From an uncultured Collinsella sp. (GTDB taxonomy: Bacteria > Actinomycetota > Coriobacteriia > Coriobacteriales > Coriobacteriaceae), in the NCBI GenBank assembly GCA_900544135.1, contig UQTU01000009.1, forward strand, positions 28,823-92,822: DNA of 64,000 bases. The letters are read 5' to 3'. Position numbers and translations under genes: made by a program. Below the pieces are notes generated by a model that was not told where the DNA came from, did not search any database, and saw nothing but the letters and a program-made list of their open reading frames with translations. Positions 51,107 through 62,143 of the stretch are shown piece by piece (position 1 is the first letter of the stretch; every line of letters starts with the position of its first letter).

Positions 51107-51354
51107 AACTTGTCGTGGAAGGTACGCGCAATGACCTCGTCCTGCTGCTCCTTGGTGAGCGTGTGGAAGTTCACGGCATAGCCGGAAACGCGGATGGTCA
51201 GCTGCGGGTACTTCTCGGGGTGAGCCTGAGCGTCGAGCAGCGTCTCACGGTTGAAGACGTTGATGTTCAGGTGGTGGCCACCCTTCTCGGCGTAAGCGTC
51301 GAGCATGTGGACCAGGTTATCGGCCTGGGTCTCGGAAACTTCAGAAACCTTCAT
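51103..51354 (-). CDS. grcA: Separately encoded glycyl-radical domain of pyruvate formate-lyase
   Basis: 83 residues from the ATG behind [47 protein letters not shown] aligns with the last 70 residues of PFL, with the radical Gly at 58 in RVSGYA. GrcA/YfiD proteins normally rescue oxygen-cleaved PFL. Here the large chain just upstream has no such domain, so this subunit should be essential for activity. Ends in the outer arm of element C. Confidence 0.92.
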   Translation of the reverse strand: MKVSEVSETQADNLVHMLDAYAEKGGHHLNINVFNRETLLDAQAHPEKYPQLTIRVSGYAVNFHTLTKEQQDEVIARTFHDKF

Positions 51355-51377
51355 AATGTGTCTCCTTCGATTAATAG

Positions 51378-51438
51378 GCGCCGGCCGAAACCGGCGCACT
51401 AATCAGTAATCGTTATTGTTAGTATAGCACTAACAATA
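51378..51438 (-). terminator. Two hairpins between pflB and grcA
   Basis: TATTGTTAGT/ACTAACAATA (51414-51423/51429-51438, 5-nt loop) starts 1 nt after the pflB stop; GCGCCGG/CCGGCGC (51378-51384/51391-51397) precedes the grcA SD. No U-tract follows, so they more likely mark processing or stability sites that set chain ratios. Confidence 0.6.
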
Positions 51439-51439
51439 G

Positions 51440-53491
<2,052 letters not shown>

Positions 53492-53721
53492 TGTGTAACC
53501 ACGCTCCTAGTTACGTGTAATGCGGCGCTCTCTCACACCGCTGCTTATTGAATTCTTGAATTTTCGGCTTGCACTACCGGCTTCTTCCGTTCTTCACCAC
53601 ATGTTGGTGCAGGGAAAAACGTTTGTCCACCTTGGAACTGCAACCCAAAACCCAAGATTTCACCCGTTTGAGAAGGATAACATAGCGACCCTCTCCATCT
53701 GGGCTGTTATATGTTTCTTTT

Positions 53722-53786
53722 TTTATATCATAAGGGCGTTTTTTACAAACCCGCAGGAAATGCGAGCGTGAACAACTACCGTTCAC
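53722..53786 (-). promoter_or_regulatory. Promoter and upstream palindrome of pflB
   Basis: Minus strand: TTGTAA (53743-53748) and TATAAA (53722-53727), spacer 15-16 bp, with an A-rich start region. GTGAAC-N7-GTTCAC at 53768-53786 lies 20 bp upstream of the -35, a possible activator site. The leader is about 220 nt. Confidence 0.5.
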
Positions 53787-53876
53787 CGATTTGTTTGGTA
53801 TTTTTCCTTGCCTTTGTACGACGTTCGCTCTAGCTGTTATGCCAGCTTTAGCAGAGTAAAGTGCCTCTGAGTAGGC

Positions 53877-53968
53877 TTTGGGACATGCCTTACGATCTAC
53901 CCCTTACTTTGCTGATACCGACGGTGTACGGAGGTCGCCTAAAGGTTGTTTTCTAGGCATGACCCAAA
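53877..53968. repeat. Inverted repeat between pflB and marR
   Basis: TTTGGGACATGCCT (53877-53890) and AGGCATGACCCAAA (53955-53968), 13 of 14 paired, 64 nt apart. ATCTACC also occurs on the same strand near each arm. The 550-bp stretch 53492-54041 holds no convincing gene. Confidence 0.6.
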
Positions 53969-54007
53969 ATCTACCGTATAGGGTGCGCGTGCAAGGGTAT
54001 CATCTTT

Positions 54008-54044
54008 CACCGAAAATAGTTTCTAGTGTTAGGGGTTTTCGGTG
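54008..54044 (+). promoter_or_regulatory. Hairpin/palindrome over the marR start codon
   Basis: CACCGAAAA (54008-54016) pairs with TTTTCGGTG (54036-54044); the last GTG is the start codon of the MarR gene. Could hide the start in the mRNA or be a MarR operator. Confidence 0.55.
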
Positions 54045-54491
54045 GAAGATACCGATTTCCATGAGCTTGGACGTCAGCTCCTTACTGAGTTTGGCGGCAT
54101 TCACCAGCGCGTTTCGCGCTTTGTGGACAAAGCTCTCAGCGGCGAGATGGCCGTCATGCGCGCCCTCATGCTCGCTGGCGGTTCGCTCACGCCGAGCGAA
54201 CTCGCCGATCGTGCCTGGGTCTCGAGCGCCCGCATCGCCAATATCTTGCGCGCCCTCGAGGCCAAGGGTTGGATTGAGCGCGAGCACTCAAAGACCGACC
54301 GTCGTCGCGTACACGTCATAGTGACCGACAAGGGATTCCAGGATCTCGAAATCAAACGCCGGGAATTCGAGGAGCGCACCGCGGCTTTCCTCGAGCAGCT
54401 CGGCGAAACAGATACCCAAGAGATGGTGCGCCTTCTTAGACGTGCCAACGAAATTATCGACCGCAATCAAGAAAGGAGAGATGCCGAGTGA
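54042..54491 (+). CDS. MarR-family regulator
   Basis: 149 residues from GTG 54042. Winged helix SLTPSELADRAWVSSARIANILRALEAKGWIEREHSKTDRRRVHVIVTDKG, the MarR signature with the DRR wing. Its stop overlaps the first exporter gene by 4 bp, so it leads a three-gene operon and likely represses it until a drug or metabolite binds. Confidence 0.92.
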   Translation: MEDTDFHELGRQLLTEFGGIHQRVSRFVDKALSGEMAVMRALMLAGGSLTPSELADRAWVSSARIANILRALEAKGWIEREHSKTDRRRVHVIVTDKGFQDLEIKRREFEERTAAFLEQLGETDTQEMVRLLRRANEIIDRNQERRDAE

Positions 54492-56854
54492 GGATTCTCA
54501 AGCTCTTTAAAAAGCATGTCCTGGCACTGTTCGCAGCTATCGTACTTATCGTAATCAGCTGCAACGCCGATCTGGCACTGCCTACCTACATGAGCGATAT
54601 CGTCGACGTGGGCGTGCAGCAAGGCGGCATCGCCTCGCCCGTGCCCGACACCATTCGCGCCGAATCGCTCGACGACCTCGAACTCTTTATGAGCGCCAAA
54701 GACGCCAAGACGGTAGAGGCTGCGTTTGGCAAGGCTGACAAAAACGGCATTCGAACGTACAAGGGCACCGAGGAAGAGCGTGCCGATGGAGGCAAAATTA
54801 CCGACATTATGAGCCTGCCCGAGACCGTCGTCCTTTCGCTCAACCAGGGCATCGACGCCGACTCCATGGGAGACATGACCGGCACGTCCAGCGAGAAAGA
54901 CAGCGACGCCGCTCAGGCCATGCCCACGCCCGAGCAAATGGCAGCGATGACGCCCGAGCAGCTCGCCGAGATGCAGCAGAAGGCCGCAGCGGCGCAGAAT
55001 ATGCAAAAGCAGATCGACGCCGACGGCGGTAAGATCACCATGAAGGGTCTGCGTCTAGGCGTTGAAGGCGGCCTAATCGACCAGGGCAAGCTCGTCGAGG
55101 GCGCCAACGATATGGCGGACAAAATGGGCTCCATGTCGGGCTCCATCGTGACCCAACGCGCCGTGAGCTATGTGCAGGACGAGTACAAGGCACAGGGCAT
55201 CGACCCCGCCGACGTGCAGAACGCCTACCTGGGCCGCATGGCGACCACGATGTTTGGGCTGTGTCTGGTGTCGCTGGTCGCCACCATCCTGACCGGTGCC
55301 GTTGCTTCGCGCACTGCCTGCTCCATCGCCCGCGACCTGCGCCGCGAGACCTTCAACAAGGTTATGCACTTCTCGCCGGCCGAGGTGGGCAAGTTTAGCC
55401 AGGCCTCGCTCATCACCCGCTGCACCAATGACATTCAGCAGATCCAGATGGCCGCAACCCTGTTTATCCGCATGTGTCTGATGGCCCCCGTCATGGGCAT
55501 CGTCGCCGTCATGCGCGTCCTGGCCAACCATACCGGCCTGGAGTGGACCATCGCCGTTGCCATCATCGCGGTCTCGGCCGTCGTCGGCGTGCTCATGGGC
55601 CTCACCATGCCCAAGTTCAAAAAGATGCAAAGTTACGTGGACCGCGTGAACCTTACCGCCCGCGAGCTGCTCGACGGCCTTATGCCTATCCGCTCGTTCA
55701 ACCGCGAGGAGCATGAGCTCGAGCGTTTTGACAAGGCTTCGCTCGACCTGATGACCACGCAGCTCTACACCAACCGAGCCATGAGCTTTATGATGCCGCT
55801 CATGATGCTCGTCATGAACTGCGTCACTGTGCTTATCGTCTGGTTTGGCGCGCAGGGCGTGTCCGACGGCGTGATGCAGGTCGGCAACATGATGGCGTTC
55901 ATCTCCTACACCATGCAGATCGTCATGGCGTTTATGATCCTCACCATGGTTTCGGTCATCCTGCCCCGCGCCGAGGTCGCAGCCGAGCGCGTGGAAGAGG
56001 TCATCACCTGTCCCACGAGCATCAACGACCCTGTCTCACCCAAATTGCCTGCTGCCAGCGCGCCGCGCGGTGAGCTCACCTTCCGTGACGTGAGCTTCCA
56101 GTATCCCGATGCCCGCGCCGACGTCATTAGCGGCGTAAACTTCACCACGCACGCCGGCCAGATGCTCGGCATCATTGGTTCCACGGGCTCGGGCAAGTCC
56201 ACGCTTGTACAGTTGATTCCGCGCCTGTACGACGTCACGGGCGGCAGCATTTCGCTCGACGGCATCGACGTGCGCGACATGACCCTCTCTGAGCTGCGCC
56301 GCCGCATCGGTTATATTCCGCAGCAGGGTCGTCTGTTCTCGGGTACCGTCGAGAGCAACCTCAAGTTTGCCGGCGACATGGTGAGTGACGAGGATATGCG
56401 CCAGGCAGCACACGTCGCCCAGGCGGAGGACTTTATCGCCGAGCGCGAGGACGGATACGACTCCCCCATTAGCCAGGGCGGCTCCAATGTCTCGGGCGGT
56501 CAGCGCCAGCGTCTGGCCATCGCCCGCGCGTTGGCCAAAAAGCCCGAGGTCGTGGTGTTCGATGATTCGTTTAGCGCCCTCGACTACAAGACCGACGCGC
56601 GCCTGCGCGAAGAGCTGGCCAAAAACGTCACCGACGCCGCGCTCGTGGTCGTGGCCCAGCGCATCGCGACCATCATGCACGCCGACCAGATCATCGTGCT
56701 CGACGACGGCCACGTGGTGGGCACCGGTACGCACGAGGAGCTGCTGCGCAGCTGCCCGGCGTACCTGGAGATCGCACAGTCGCAGCTTTCCGCCGAGGAG
56801 CTGGGGCTTACCCAAGAAGAAATTGCAGCCGTCACGGAAGGAGGCGAGCGCTAA
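54488..56854 (+). CDS. ABC exporter half-transporter with large N-terminal insert
   Basis: 788 residues, about 200 longer than usual. After TM1 (residues 10-32) an insert of about 190 residues with a Met/Gln/Ala-rich stretch (MPTPEQMAAMTPEQLAEMQQK) precedes TM2 at about 250, presumably outside the cell. ATPase: GSTGSGKST near 563, SGGQRQRLAIARAL, VVVFDDSFSALD, in which Asp-Ser replaces the usual catalytic Glu (DDS for DEA/DEP). GTG start. Pairs with the next gene as a heterodimer; this half probably holds the degenerate ATP site. Confidence 0.9.
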   Translation: MRILKLFKKHVLALFAAIVLIVISCNADLALPTYMSDIVDVGVQQGGIASPVPDTIRAESLDDLELFMSAKDAKTVEAAFGKADKNGIRTYKGTEEERADGGKITDIMSLPETVVLSLNQGIDADSMGDMTGTSSEKDSDAAQAMPTPEQMAAMTPEQLAEMQQKAAAAQNMQKQIDADGGKITMKGLRLGVEGGLIDQGKLVEGANDMADKMGSMSGSIVTQRAVSYVQDEYKAQGIDPADVQNAYLGRMATTMFGLCLVSLVATILTGAVASRTACSIARDLRRETFNKVMHFSPAEVGKFSQASLITRCTNDIQQIQMAATLFIRMCLMAPVMGIVAVMRVLANHTGLEWTIAVAIIAVSAVVGVLMGLTMPKFKKMQSYVDRVNLTARELLDGLMPIRSFNREEHELERFDKASLDLMTTQLYTNRAMSFMMPLMMLVMNCVTVLIVWFGAQGVSDGVMQVGNMMAFISYTMQIVMAFMILTMVSVILPRAEVAAERVEEVITCPTSINDPVSPKLPAASAPRGELTFRDVSFQYPDARADVISGVNFTTHAGQMLGIIGSTGSGKSTLVQLIPRLYDVTGGSISLDGIDVRDMTLSELRRRIGYIPQQGRLFSGTVESNLKFAGDMVSDEDMRQAAHVAQAEDFIAEREDGYDSPISQGGSNVSGGQRQRLAIARALAKKPEVVVFDDSFSALDYKTDARLREELAKNVTDAALVVVAQRIATIMHADQIIVLDDGHVVGTGTHEELLRSCPAYLEIAQSQLSAEELGLTQEEIAAVTEGGER

Positions 56855-58710
56855 TGGCAGACGAGACCAAGACCCAAATTCCCAAGCCCACCCGTCAGCG
56901 TGGACCCATGGGCCGCATGGGTGGCATGCGCCGTGGCGAAAAGGCCAAGGACTTTAAGGGCACCATGAGGCAGCTGCTCGGCTATATCGGCCAGCACAAG
57001 ATTGCCGTGTTTGCCGCCGTCGCCTTTGCCGTGTGCTCGGTCATCTTTAACATTGTGGGGCCCAAGGTGCTCGGCCAGGTTACGACCAAGCTGTTCGAAG
57101 GCCTGGTCGCCAAGGTCAACGGCACCGGCGACGTTGACTTTGACTGGATCGCCAAGACGCTCGGCTTTTTGCTCTGCCTGTATCTGGCGAGCTCTGTCTG
57201 CAGCCTGGTCCAGGGCTGGCTCATGACCGGCGTCACGCAAAAGATCTGCTACCGCATGCGCAAGGAAATCGCCGCCAAGATTGCCGTCGTGCCGATGAGC
57301 TACTTCAACGGTCACAGCAAGGGCGATGTGCTCAGCCGCATCACCAACGACGTCGATACACTCGGCCAGTCGCTCAACCAGAGCGTGACGCAGCTTATTA
57401 CGTCCGTCACGCAGATTATCGGCGTGCTCGTCATGATGCTGTCGATCAGCCTGCCGCTCACCGGCGTCACCGTGCTCACGCTGCCGGCAGCCGCAATTAT
57501 CTTGATGGTGATGATTCACTTCTCGCAGCCGTACTTCCGCGAGCAGCAGCAGGTCCTGGGCGCCGTCAACGGCATTATCGAGGAAGACTTTGCCGGCCAG
57601 AATGTCATTCAGGTGTTCGACCGCGCCGAGGCCTCGATCGAGGAGTTCGACCGTCAAAACGACCGCCTCTTTATTAGTGGCTGGCGCTCGCAGTTCCTGT
57701 CGGGCCTGATGATGCCGCTTATGAGCCTGGTGGGCAACATGGGCTACGTGGGCGTCGTCGTGGTGGGCGCACAGCTCGCGCTGACCGGCAATGCCACGCC
57801 CGGCGACATCCAGAGCTTTATCCAGTACGTTCGCAACTTTACGCAACCCGTGCAGCAGCTGGGCAACGTGAGCAACACGATGCAGTCGATGGCCGCTGCC
57901 ACCGAGCGCGTCTTTGAGTTCCTGGCCGCGCCCGAGGAGGAGCAGAAGGCCGACGCGCAGATTCCCGAGAAGCGCCCCGGTCACGTGGAGTTCGACCACG
58001 TCAAGTTTGGCTACACGCCCGACAAGACCATCATCCACGACTTTAGCTGCGAGGCGCAGCCCGGCCAGACCATCGCCATCGTCGGTCCCACCGGCGCCGG
58101 CAAGACCACGCTCATCAAGCTGCTGCAGCGCTTCTACGATGTGGACGACGGTTCGCTGCGTGTCGAGGGCGTCGACGTGCGCGACTGGGACCGCGCGGCG
58201 CTGCGCGGCGAGTTTGCCATGGTGCTGCAGGATACCTGGCTGTTTAACGGCACCATCCGCGAAAACATCCGCTACGGACGCCCCGATGCGAGCGATGCCG
58301 AAGTCGAGGCCGCCGCACGCGCCGCACGCTGCGACCACTTTATCCATACGCTCGCCGGCGGTTACGACTTTATGATCAACGAGGAGGGCACCAACCTGTC
58401 GCAGGGTCAGCGCCAGCTCGTGACCATCGCCCGTGCCATTTTGGCCGACCGTCCGGCGCTGATTTTGGACGAGGCGACCTCCAACGTTGACACTCGTACC
58501 GAGGAGCTTATTCAGCGTGCCATGGATGCGCTAATGCAGGGCCGCACGAGCTTTGTCATCGCGCACCGCCTGTCCACGATCCGCAACGCCGACGTGATCC
58601 TGGTGATCCGCGACGGCGACATCGTCGAAAAGGGCACGCACGACGAGCTGCTCGCCCAGGGCGGCTTCTACGCCGACCTGTACAACTCGCAGTTCGACGA
58701 GGCGGCGTAA
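56854..58710 (+). CDS. ABC exporter half-transporter, partner
   Basis: 618 residues; start overlaps the preceding stop (TAATG). Six helices, then Walker A GPTGAGKTT near 411, signature NLSQGQRQLVTIARAI and Walker B ALILDEATSNVD with the catalytic Glu. LSQGQ instead of LSGGQ is usual in this subgroup. Heterodimeric multidrug-type exporter with the upstream half; regulated by MarR. Followed by a strong terminator. Confidence 0.95.
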   Translation: MADETKTQIPKPTRQRGPMGRMGGMRRGEKAKDFKGTMRQLLGYIGQHKIAVFAAVAFAVCSVIFNIVGPKVLGQVTTKLFEGLVAKVNGTGDVDFDWIAKTLGFLLCLYLASSVCSLVQGWLMTGVTQKICYRMRKEIAAKIAVVPMSYFNGHSKGDVLSRITNDVDTLGQSLNQSVTQLITSVTQIIGVLVMMLSISLPLTGVTVLTLPAAAIILMVMIHFSQPYFREQQQVLGAVNGIIEEDFAGQNVIQVFDRAEASIEEFDRQNDRLFISGWRSQFLSGLMMPLMSLVGNMGYVGVVVVGAQLALTGNATPGDIQSFIQYVRNFTQPVQQLGNVSNTMQSMAAATERVFEFLAAPEEEQKADAQIPEKRPGHVEFDHVKFGYTPDKTIIHDFSCEAQPGQTIAIVGPTGAGKTTLIKLLQRFYDVDDGSLRVEGVDVRDWDRAALRGEFAMVLQDTWLFNGTIRENIRYGRPDASDAEVEAAARAARCDHFIHTLAGGYDFMINEEGTNLSQGQRQLVTIARAILADRPALILDEATSNVDTRTEELIQRAMDALMQGRTSFVIAHRLSTIRNADVILVIRDGDIVEKGTHDELLAQGGFYADLYNSQFDEAA

Positions 58711-58738
58711 AACCGGCGGCAAACAACCGCAATGCCCA

Positions 58739-58774
58739 AAAACGGGGGCGCAGAATGAACTGCGCCCCCGTTTT
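58739..58774 (+). terminator. Terminator of the exporter operon
   Basis: AAAACGGGGGCGCAG (58739-58753) pairs with CTGCGCCCCCGTTTT (58760-58774), 6-nt loop, T-run. Confidence 0.9.
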
Positions 58775-58832
58775 GTGTCCTTTGGGTCTCGAAACGCCTC
58801 CCCTGGGGCCTGATTGACGCTCTCCCTCAAGG

Positions 58833-59069
58833 CCCCGTGGGCAAAAAATGGCAAATATGAGTACTGTCATCTTTTTAGTAACAGCCAAAACTGCCCAAAC
58901 GACGTCTTTGCGGCCTAGACATGCCTTCAAATTGATCAAAACGCCCGGTAGCATGCTTCTGTGTGCCAACGTTAATGAACATATTTACTGTTGTGTCTAT
59001 TATCTTGTAAGGTCGATATGATACTAAGCTAGCAACAGTACTCATATTTGCCATTTTTTGTCCACGGGG
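58833..59069. mobile_element. MITE-like element with 35-bp terminal inverted repeats
   Basis: Arms 58833-58867 and 59035-59069 (CCCCGTGGGCAAAAAATGGC... ) match at 34 of 35 positions and enclose 167 bp. The interior is visibly richer in A+T than the flanks. Each strand has a short frame starting MANMST at the arm (57-59 codons); they are alike only because of the inverted repeat. No target duplication or transposase seen. Confidence 0.6.
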
Positions 59070-59152
59070 TATGCCGCAGAAGATCCAACTTGCTCCAGCG
59101 TGCCGTACGCCAGTCCTCCCCTTCCGGCGAGTGCCGACATTTCCCCAGATAA

Positions 59153-59189
59153 AACCGACCAAAATAAACCTGTCCCTTTTTGGCAGGTT
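59153..59189. repeat. Dispersed CTGTCCC-loop hairpin before the DAHP synthase gene
   Basis: AAACCGACCAAAA, loop TAAACCTGTCCC, TTTTTGGCAGGTTT; one mismatched stem pair. Confidence 0.75.
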
Positions 59190-59289
59190 TCGGGGTGACA
59201 AGGGCTTGCACTTTAGCGTGCGACAGCGGATAATGCCGAACACTCGACAATACGCTTATTGTTCTTTCTATAGATTGAGGAGGCCCCGC

Positions 59290-60321
59290 ATGGCCATGGA
59301 TTTCAAACGCAGGCTGCCGATCCCCATGGAGATCCGCGAGGAGATGCCGCTTTCCGCCGAGCTTACTGCCAAAAAGCAGGCATTTGACGCCGAGGTCGCC
59401 AAAGTCTTTACCGGCGAGGACGCGCGCAAGGTACTCATCATCGGCCCGTGCTCTGCCGACCGCGAAGATTCGGTGCTTGAGTACATGAACCGGCTGGCCA
59501 AGGTCGCCGAAGAGGTCAAGGACAAGCTCATCATCATTCCGCGCGTCTACACCAACAAGCCGCGCACCAAAGGCACCGGCTACAAGGGTCTGCTGCACAA
59601 CCCCGACCCCGAGGCGCCCGATGACCTGCTCGAAGGCGTTAAGGCCATTCGCCACATGCACCTGCGCGTCATCGAGGAGACCGGTTTCTTTACCGCCGAC
59701 GAGATGCTCTACCCGTCCAACTACCAGTACCTCGTCGACCTGCTGAGCTACGTCGCCGTAGGCGCCCGCTCGGTCGAAAACCAGGAGCATCGCTTAGTAT
59801 CGAGCGGCATTTCGGTGCCTGTGGGCATGAAGAACCCCACCGCCGGTTCCACCACCGTCATGCTCAACTCCATCTACGCCGCCCAGGCACATCAGAGCTT
59901 TATCTTCCGCAACTGGGAGGTTGAATGCGACGGCAATCCGCTCGCACACGCCGTCATGCGTGGCTACATCGGTCTCGACGGTCGTACCTACCCCAATTAC
60001 CACTACGAGCACCTGGAGCGCCTGGCCGAGCGCTATACCGAGCATGCCGGCTATGCCAACCCGGCAGCGGTCATCGACTGCAACCACGACAACTCGGGCA
60101 AACGTCCGCTGGAGCAGTATCGTATTTGCAAGGAGGTGCTCGACAGCTGCCGCCGCAATGAGTCCATCTCTAAGCTAGTCAAGGGCTTTATGATCGAGTC
60201 CTACCTGGAGGACGGCAATCAGCCGGTCGACGGCGGCGTCTTTGGCAAGTCGATCACCGACCCGTGCCTGGGCTGGGAAAAGACCGACTACCTCATCCAC
60301 GAAATCGCGGAACGTATTTAG
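59290..60321 (+). CDS. aroF: 3-deoxy-7-phosphoheptulonate (DAHP) synthase, class I
   Basis: 343 residues from the ATG behind SD GAGGAGG. Motifs: KVLIIGPCSADRE, PRVYTNKPRTKGTGYKGLLHNPDP, SYVAVGARSVENQEHRLVSSG, GMKNPTAGS, VIDCNHDNSGKRP and KGFMIESYLEDGNQP. This is the AroF/G/H type, first step of the shikimate path from PEP and erythrose-4-phosphate. An N-terminal regulatory stretch is present; which amino acid inhibits cannot be read. Followed at once by element G2. Confidence 0.95.
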   Translation: MAMDFKRRLPIPMEIREEMPLSAELTAKKQAFDAEVAKVFTGEDARKVLIIGPCSADREDSVLEYMNRLAKVAEEVKDKLIIIPRVYTNKPRTKGTGYKGLLHNPDPEAPDDLLEGVKAIRHMHLRVIEETGFFTADEMLYPSNYQYLVDLLSYVAVGARSVENQEHRLVSSGISVPVGMKNPTAGSTTVMLNSIYAAQAHQSFIFRNWEVECDGNPLAHAVMRGYIGLDGRTYPNYHYEHLERLAERYTEHAGYANPAAVIDCNHDNSGKRPLEQYRICKEVLDSCRRNESISKLVKGFMIESYLEDGNQPVDGGVFGKSITDPCLGWEKTDYLIHEIAERI

Positions 60322-60459
60322 TTACGCGGTTTTACCAAACCGCGTAACGGCTCGACGCTGCAAACCCGCCAGAACGGCAATCTGCCTTTCAGCTTCGACG
60401 GCATGACCAGAAGGTCAATGCCGCCTCGCTTCAAGGCACCTTGCTCGCTCTGGCGGGTT
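60321..60459 (+). ncRNA. Structured element, family G, copy 2
   Basis: Starts with the last base of the aroF stop. GTTACGCGGTTT/AAACCGCGTAAC; CTCGACGCTGC; AACCCGCCAGA (60363-60373)/TCTGGCGGGTT (60449-60459); inner CGGCATGACC/GGTCAATGCCG. Compared with copy 1 both sides of hairpin 1 and of the long-range stem have changed together. Confidence 0.62.
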
Positions 60460-60556
60460 TTCGCTGACGTTTTTCGACCTGCATCGTTGCCAGGGTTGGC
60501 ACCAATGACTAATGCGGTAACAAGCTACGTCGGTCCGCTTGACCGGCTGGGTTTCT

Positions 60557-60640
60557 GAGGTGCGGCAGATTCCCGTGAAATAGGAGCGCCGCGTACTTTG
60601 GGTACGCAAGCGACAAATGAACGGGAAGGTGCCGCACCTC
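60557..60640. repeat. Nested hairpin with GCGTAC apex, copy 1
   Basis: GAGGTGCGGCA/TGCCGCACCTC (60557-60567/60630-60640), TTCCCGT/ACGGGAA (60570-60576/60621-60627) and apex GCGTAC/GTACGC (60591-60596/60602-60607). Ends 14 bp after the aguA stop on the minus strand, so it can act as its 3' end. Confidence 0.7.
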
Positions 60641-60654
60641 GGGAAGACAGACAG

Positions 60655-61860
60655 TTACGCCGAGGGTTCCTGCTGCGTAATGCAGTGGATATTTCCGCCA
60701 CCGAAGACGACCTGCTCGGACTGAACGCCGACGCACTTGTAGACGCCCTCGCCCCAGACCTCGTCGTAGATCTTCTGGAGCGTGTCAACGGCAAGTTGAT
60801 CGTTCTCGTCGCCGTACTGCGGGACGATAACGCCGTGGTTGGTGACCAGGTAGTTCATGTAGGAGGCGATCAGCGGCTCGTCGGCAACGCGCGGCTCGGC
60901 GTTCTCGTCGGCGTCGATGGTGTCGCAGGAAGCCTGGTCCATGAACAGCGGGTTCACAGGCATGCAGAGCTTGTAGACCTTCATCTTGCGGCCCTTGGCG
61001 TCAACGGCGTTGGAGAGGGTCTCGTAGACGGCGTGGCATTGCTCGTAGAACGGATACTCGGGATCGTCGGTCCAGATGCAGGCCATGACGCCCGGAGCGA
61101 TGAACGTAGCGACATCATCGATGTGGCCGTTGGTCTCCTCGGGGTCGATGCCCTCCTTAACCCAGATGACCTTCTCGACACCCAGGTACTCCTTGAGGTG
61201 CTCGTCCATATAGGCGCGAAGTTCCTCGCTCCAGGGCTCAAACTTCCTCTTGAACTTGGGCCAGATGGACTCGGGATCCTCTTCCTCCTCCAGAACCGCA
61301 GAGCAGGTGCGGCCTGGGGAAAGCAGGCACTGGTCGGTCACGACCACAGTGCCTTCGCCGTCGACGGTAATGGAACCGCCCTCGAGGATCATGTCATCGG
61401 GACGATAACGACGGCAGCCGGAAAGCTCAGCTATCTTAAGGGCGATCTGCTCGTCCTTGTCCCACGGGAAATAGAGGCCGTCGACGAGGCCGCCGTAGGC
61501 GTTGAAGTGCCAGTGGTTGGCGCGCTTATCGCCCTTGCCATTGATAACAAAAGTGGCAGCGGTGTCGCGGAACCAAGCGTCGTCGGTGGTCATCTCGATA
61601 ACGGTGACGTTCTCGTCTTCCTCAAAGGCGGCCTTGCAGTTGGCGTAGTCGGCCTGGTTGGCGCACATGGTGACCGGGGTGAACTCGGCGATGGCGCGAG
61701 CGATGGCGGCATACTGCTTCTGAGCCGGCTTGGCACCATGGGCCCAGGTATCGGTGCGATGGGGCCAGCCCATCCACACGCGATCCTGTGGGGCGAACTC
61801 AGCAGGCATAAAGAAGCCATCGGCCTTAGGGGTGGACTCGGACTCGGTGATCGTACGCAT
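60655..61860 (-). CDS. aguA: Agmatine deiminase
   Basis: 401 residues from the ATG behind SD GGAGG. N-terminal GFFMPAEFAPQDRVWMGWPHRTDTW; DDAWFRDTAATFVI; HWHFNAYGG; LEGGSITVDGEGT; DDVATFIAPG; catalytic Cys near the end in VFGGGNIHCITQQ. It converts agmatine to N-carbamoylputrescine and ammonia. Downstream of an APC permease on the same strand; the carbamoyltransferase and kinase of the pathway are not in the window. Confidence 0.96.
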   Translation of the reverse strand: MRTITESESTPKADGFFMPAEFAPQDRVWMGWPHRTDTWAHGAKPAQKQYAAIARAIAEFTPVTMCANQADYANCKAAFEEDENVTVIEMTTDDAWFRDTAATFVINGKGDKRANHWHFNAYGGLVDGLYFPWDKDEQIALKIAELSGCRRYRPDDMILEGGSITVDGEGTVVVTDQCLLSPGRTCSAVLEEEEDPESIWPKFKRKFEPWSEELRAYMDEHLKEYLGVEKVIWVKEGIDPEETNGHIDDVATFIAPGVMACIWTDDPEYPFYEQCHAVYETLSNAVDAKGRKMKVYKLCMPVNPLFMDQASCDTIDADENAEPRVADEPLIASYMNYLVTNHGVIVPQYGDENDQLAVDTLQKIYDEVWGEGVYKCVGVQSEQVVFGGGNIHCITQQEPSA

Positions 61861-61889
61861 AAGATTTCCTCCAAATCGAACGATCGCTT

Positions 61890-62016
61890 GCTGCGGGCGG
61901 GTTACCCGCAGCCTAAAACCAAGAGATGGTAGGCGCCCGTTCCCCGGCAAAGGTCGGGGCGCCTGGCACCGGTTTTCACGGATGTCGCACCGGCAAGCGA
62001 CGACGTAACCCGGTGC
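61890..62016 (-). promoter_or_regulatory. Hairpins in the aguA leader
   Basis: Three stems: GCTGCGGG/CCCGCAGC (61890-61897/61905-61912), AGGCGCCC/GGGCGCCT (61931-61938/61957-61964) and GCACCGG/CCGGTGC (61987-61993/62010-62016). They lie between the permease and aguA. No known riboswitch recognised; the stretch 62017-62143 shows nothing more. Confidence 0.4.
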
Positions 62017-62143
62017 GCGGAGACAAAACGCACGAAGGATACGGAAGAGAGATTGGGGCGGGCGGTGGTTACCGGAGCAATAGCTCACACCCACCTCAGA
62101 GAAAGGTTAGCAAACCTGTTGCTTGGGCACGCCTCCGAAGAGG

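Noticed and set aside
51414..51438. Intrinsic terminator separating pflB and grcA
   Set aside because: The hairpin has no U-tract and the downstream gene is required for the enzyme; processing or partial attenuation fits better.
53520..53771. 83-codon frame on the plus strand upstream of pflB
   Set aside because: No SD or family resemblance, and it runs over the pflB promoter and leader.
53768..53786. Rex redox-repressor site before pflB
   Set aside because: GTGAAC and GTTCAC are 7 nt apart, whereas Rex sites have TTGTGAA-N4-TTCACAA; left as an unassigned palindrome.
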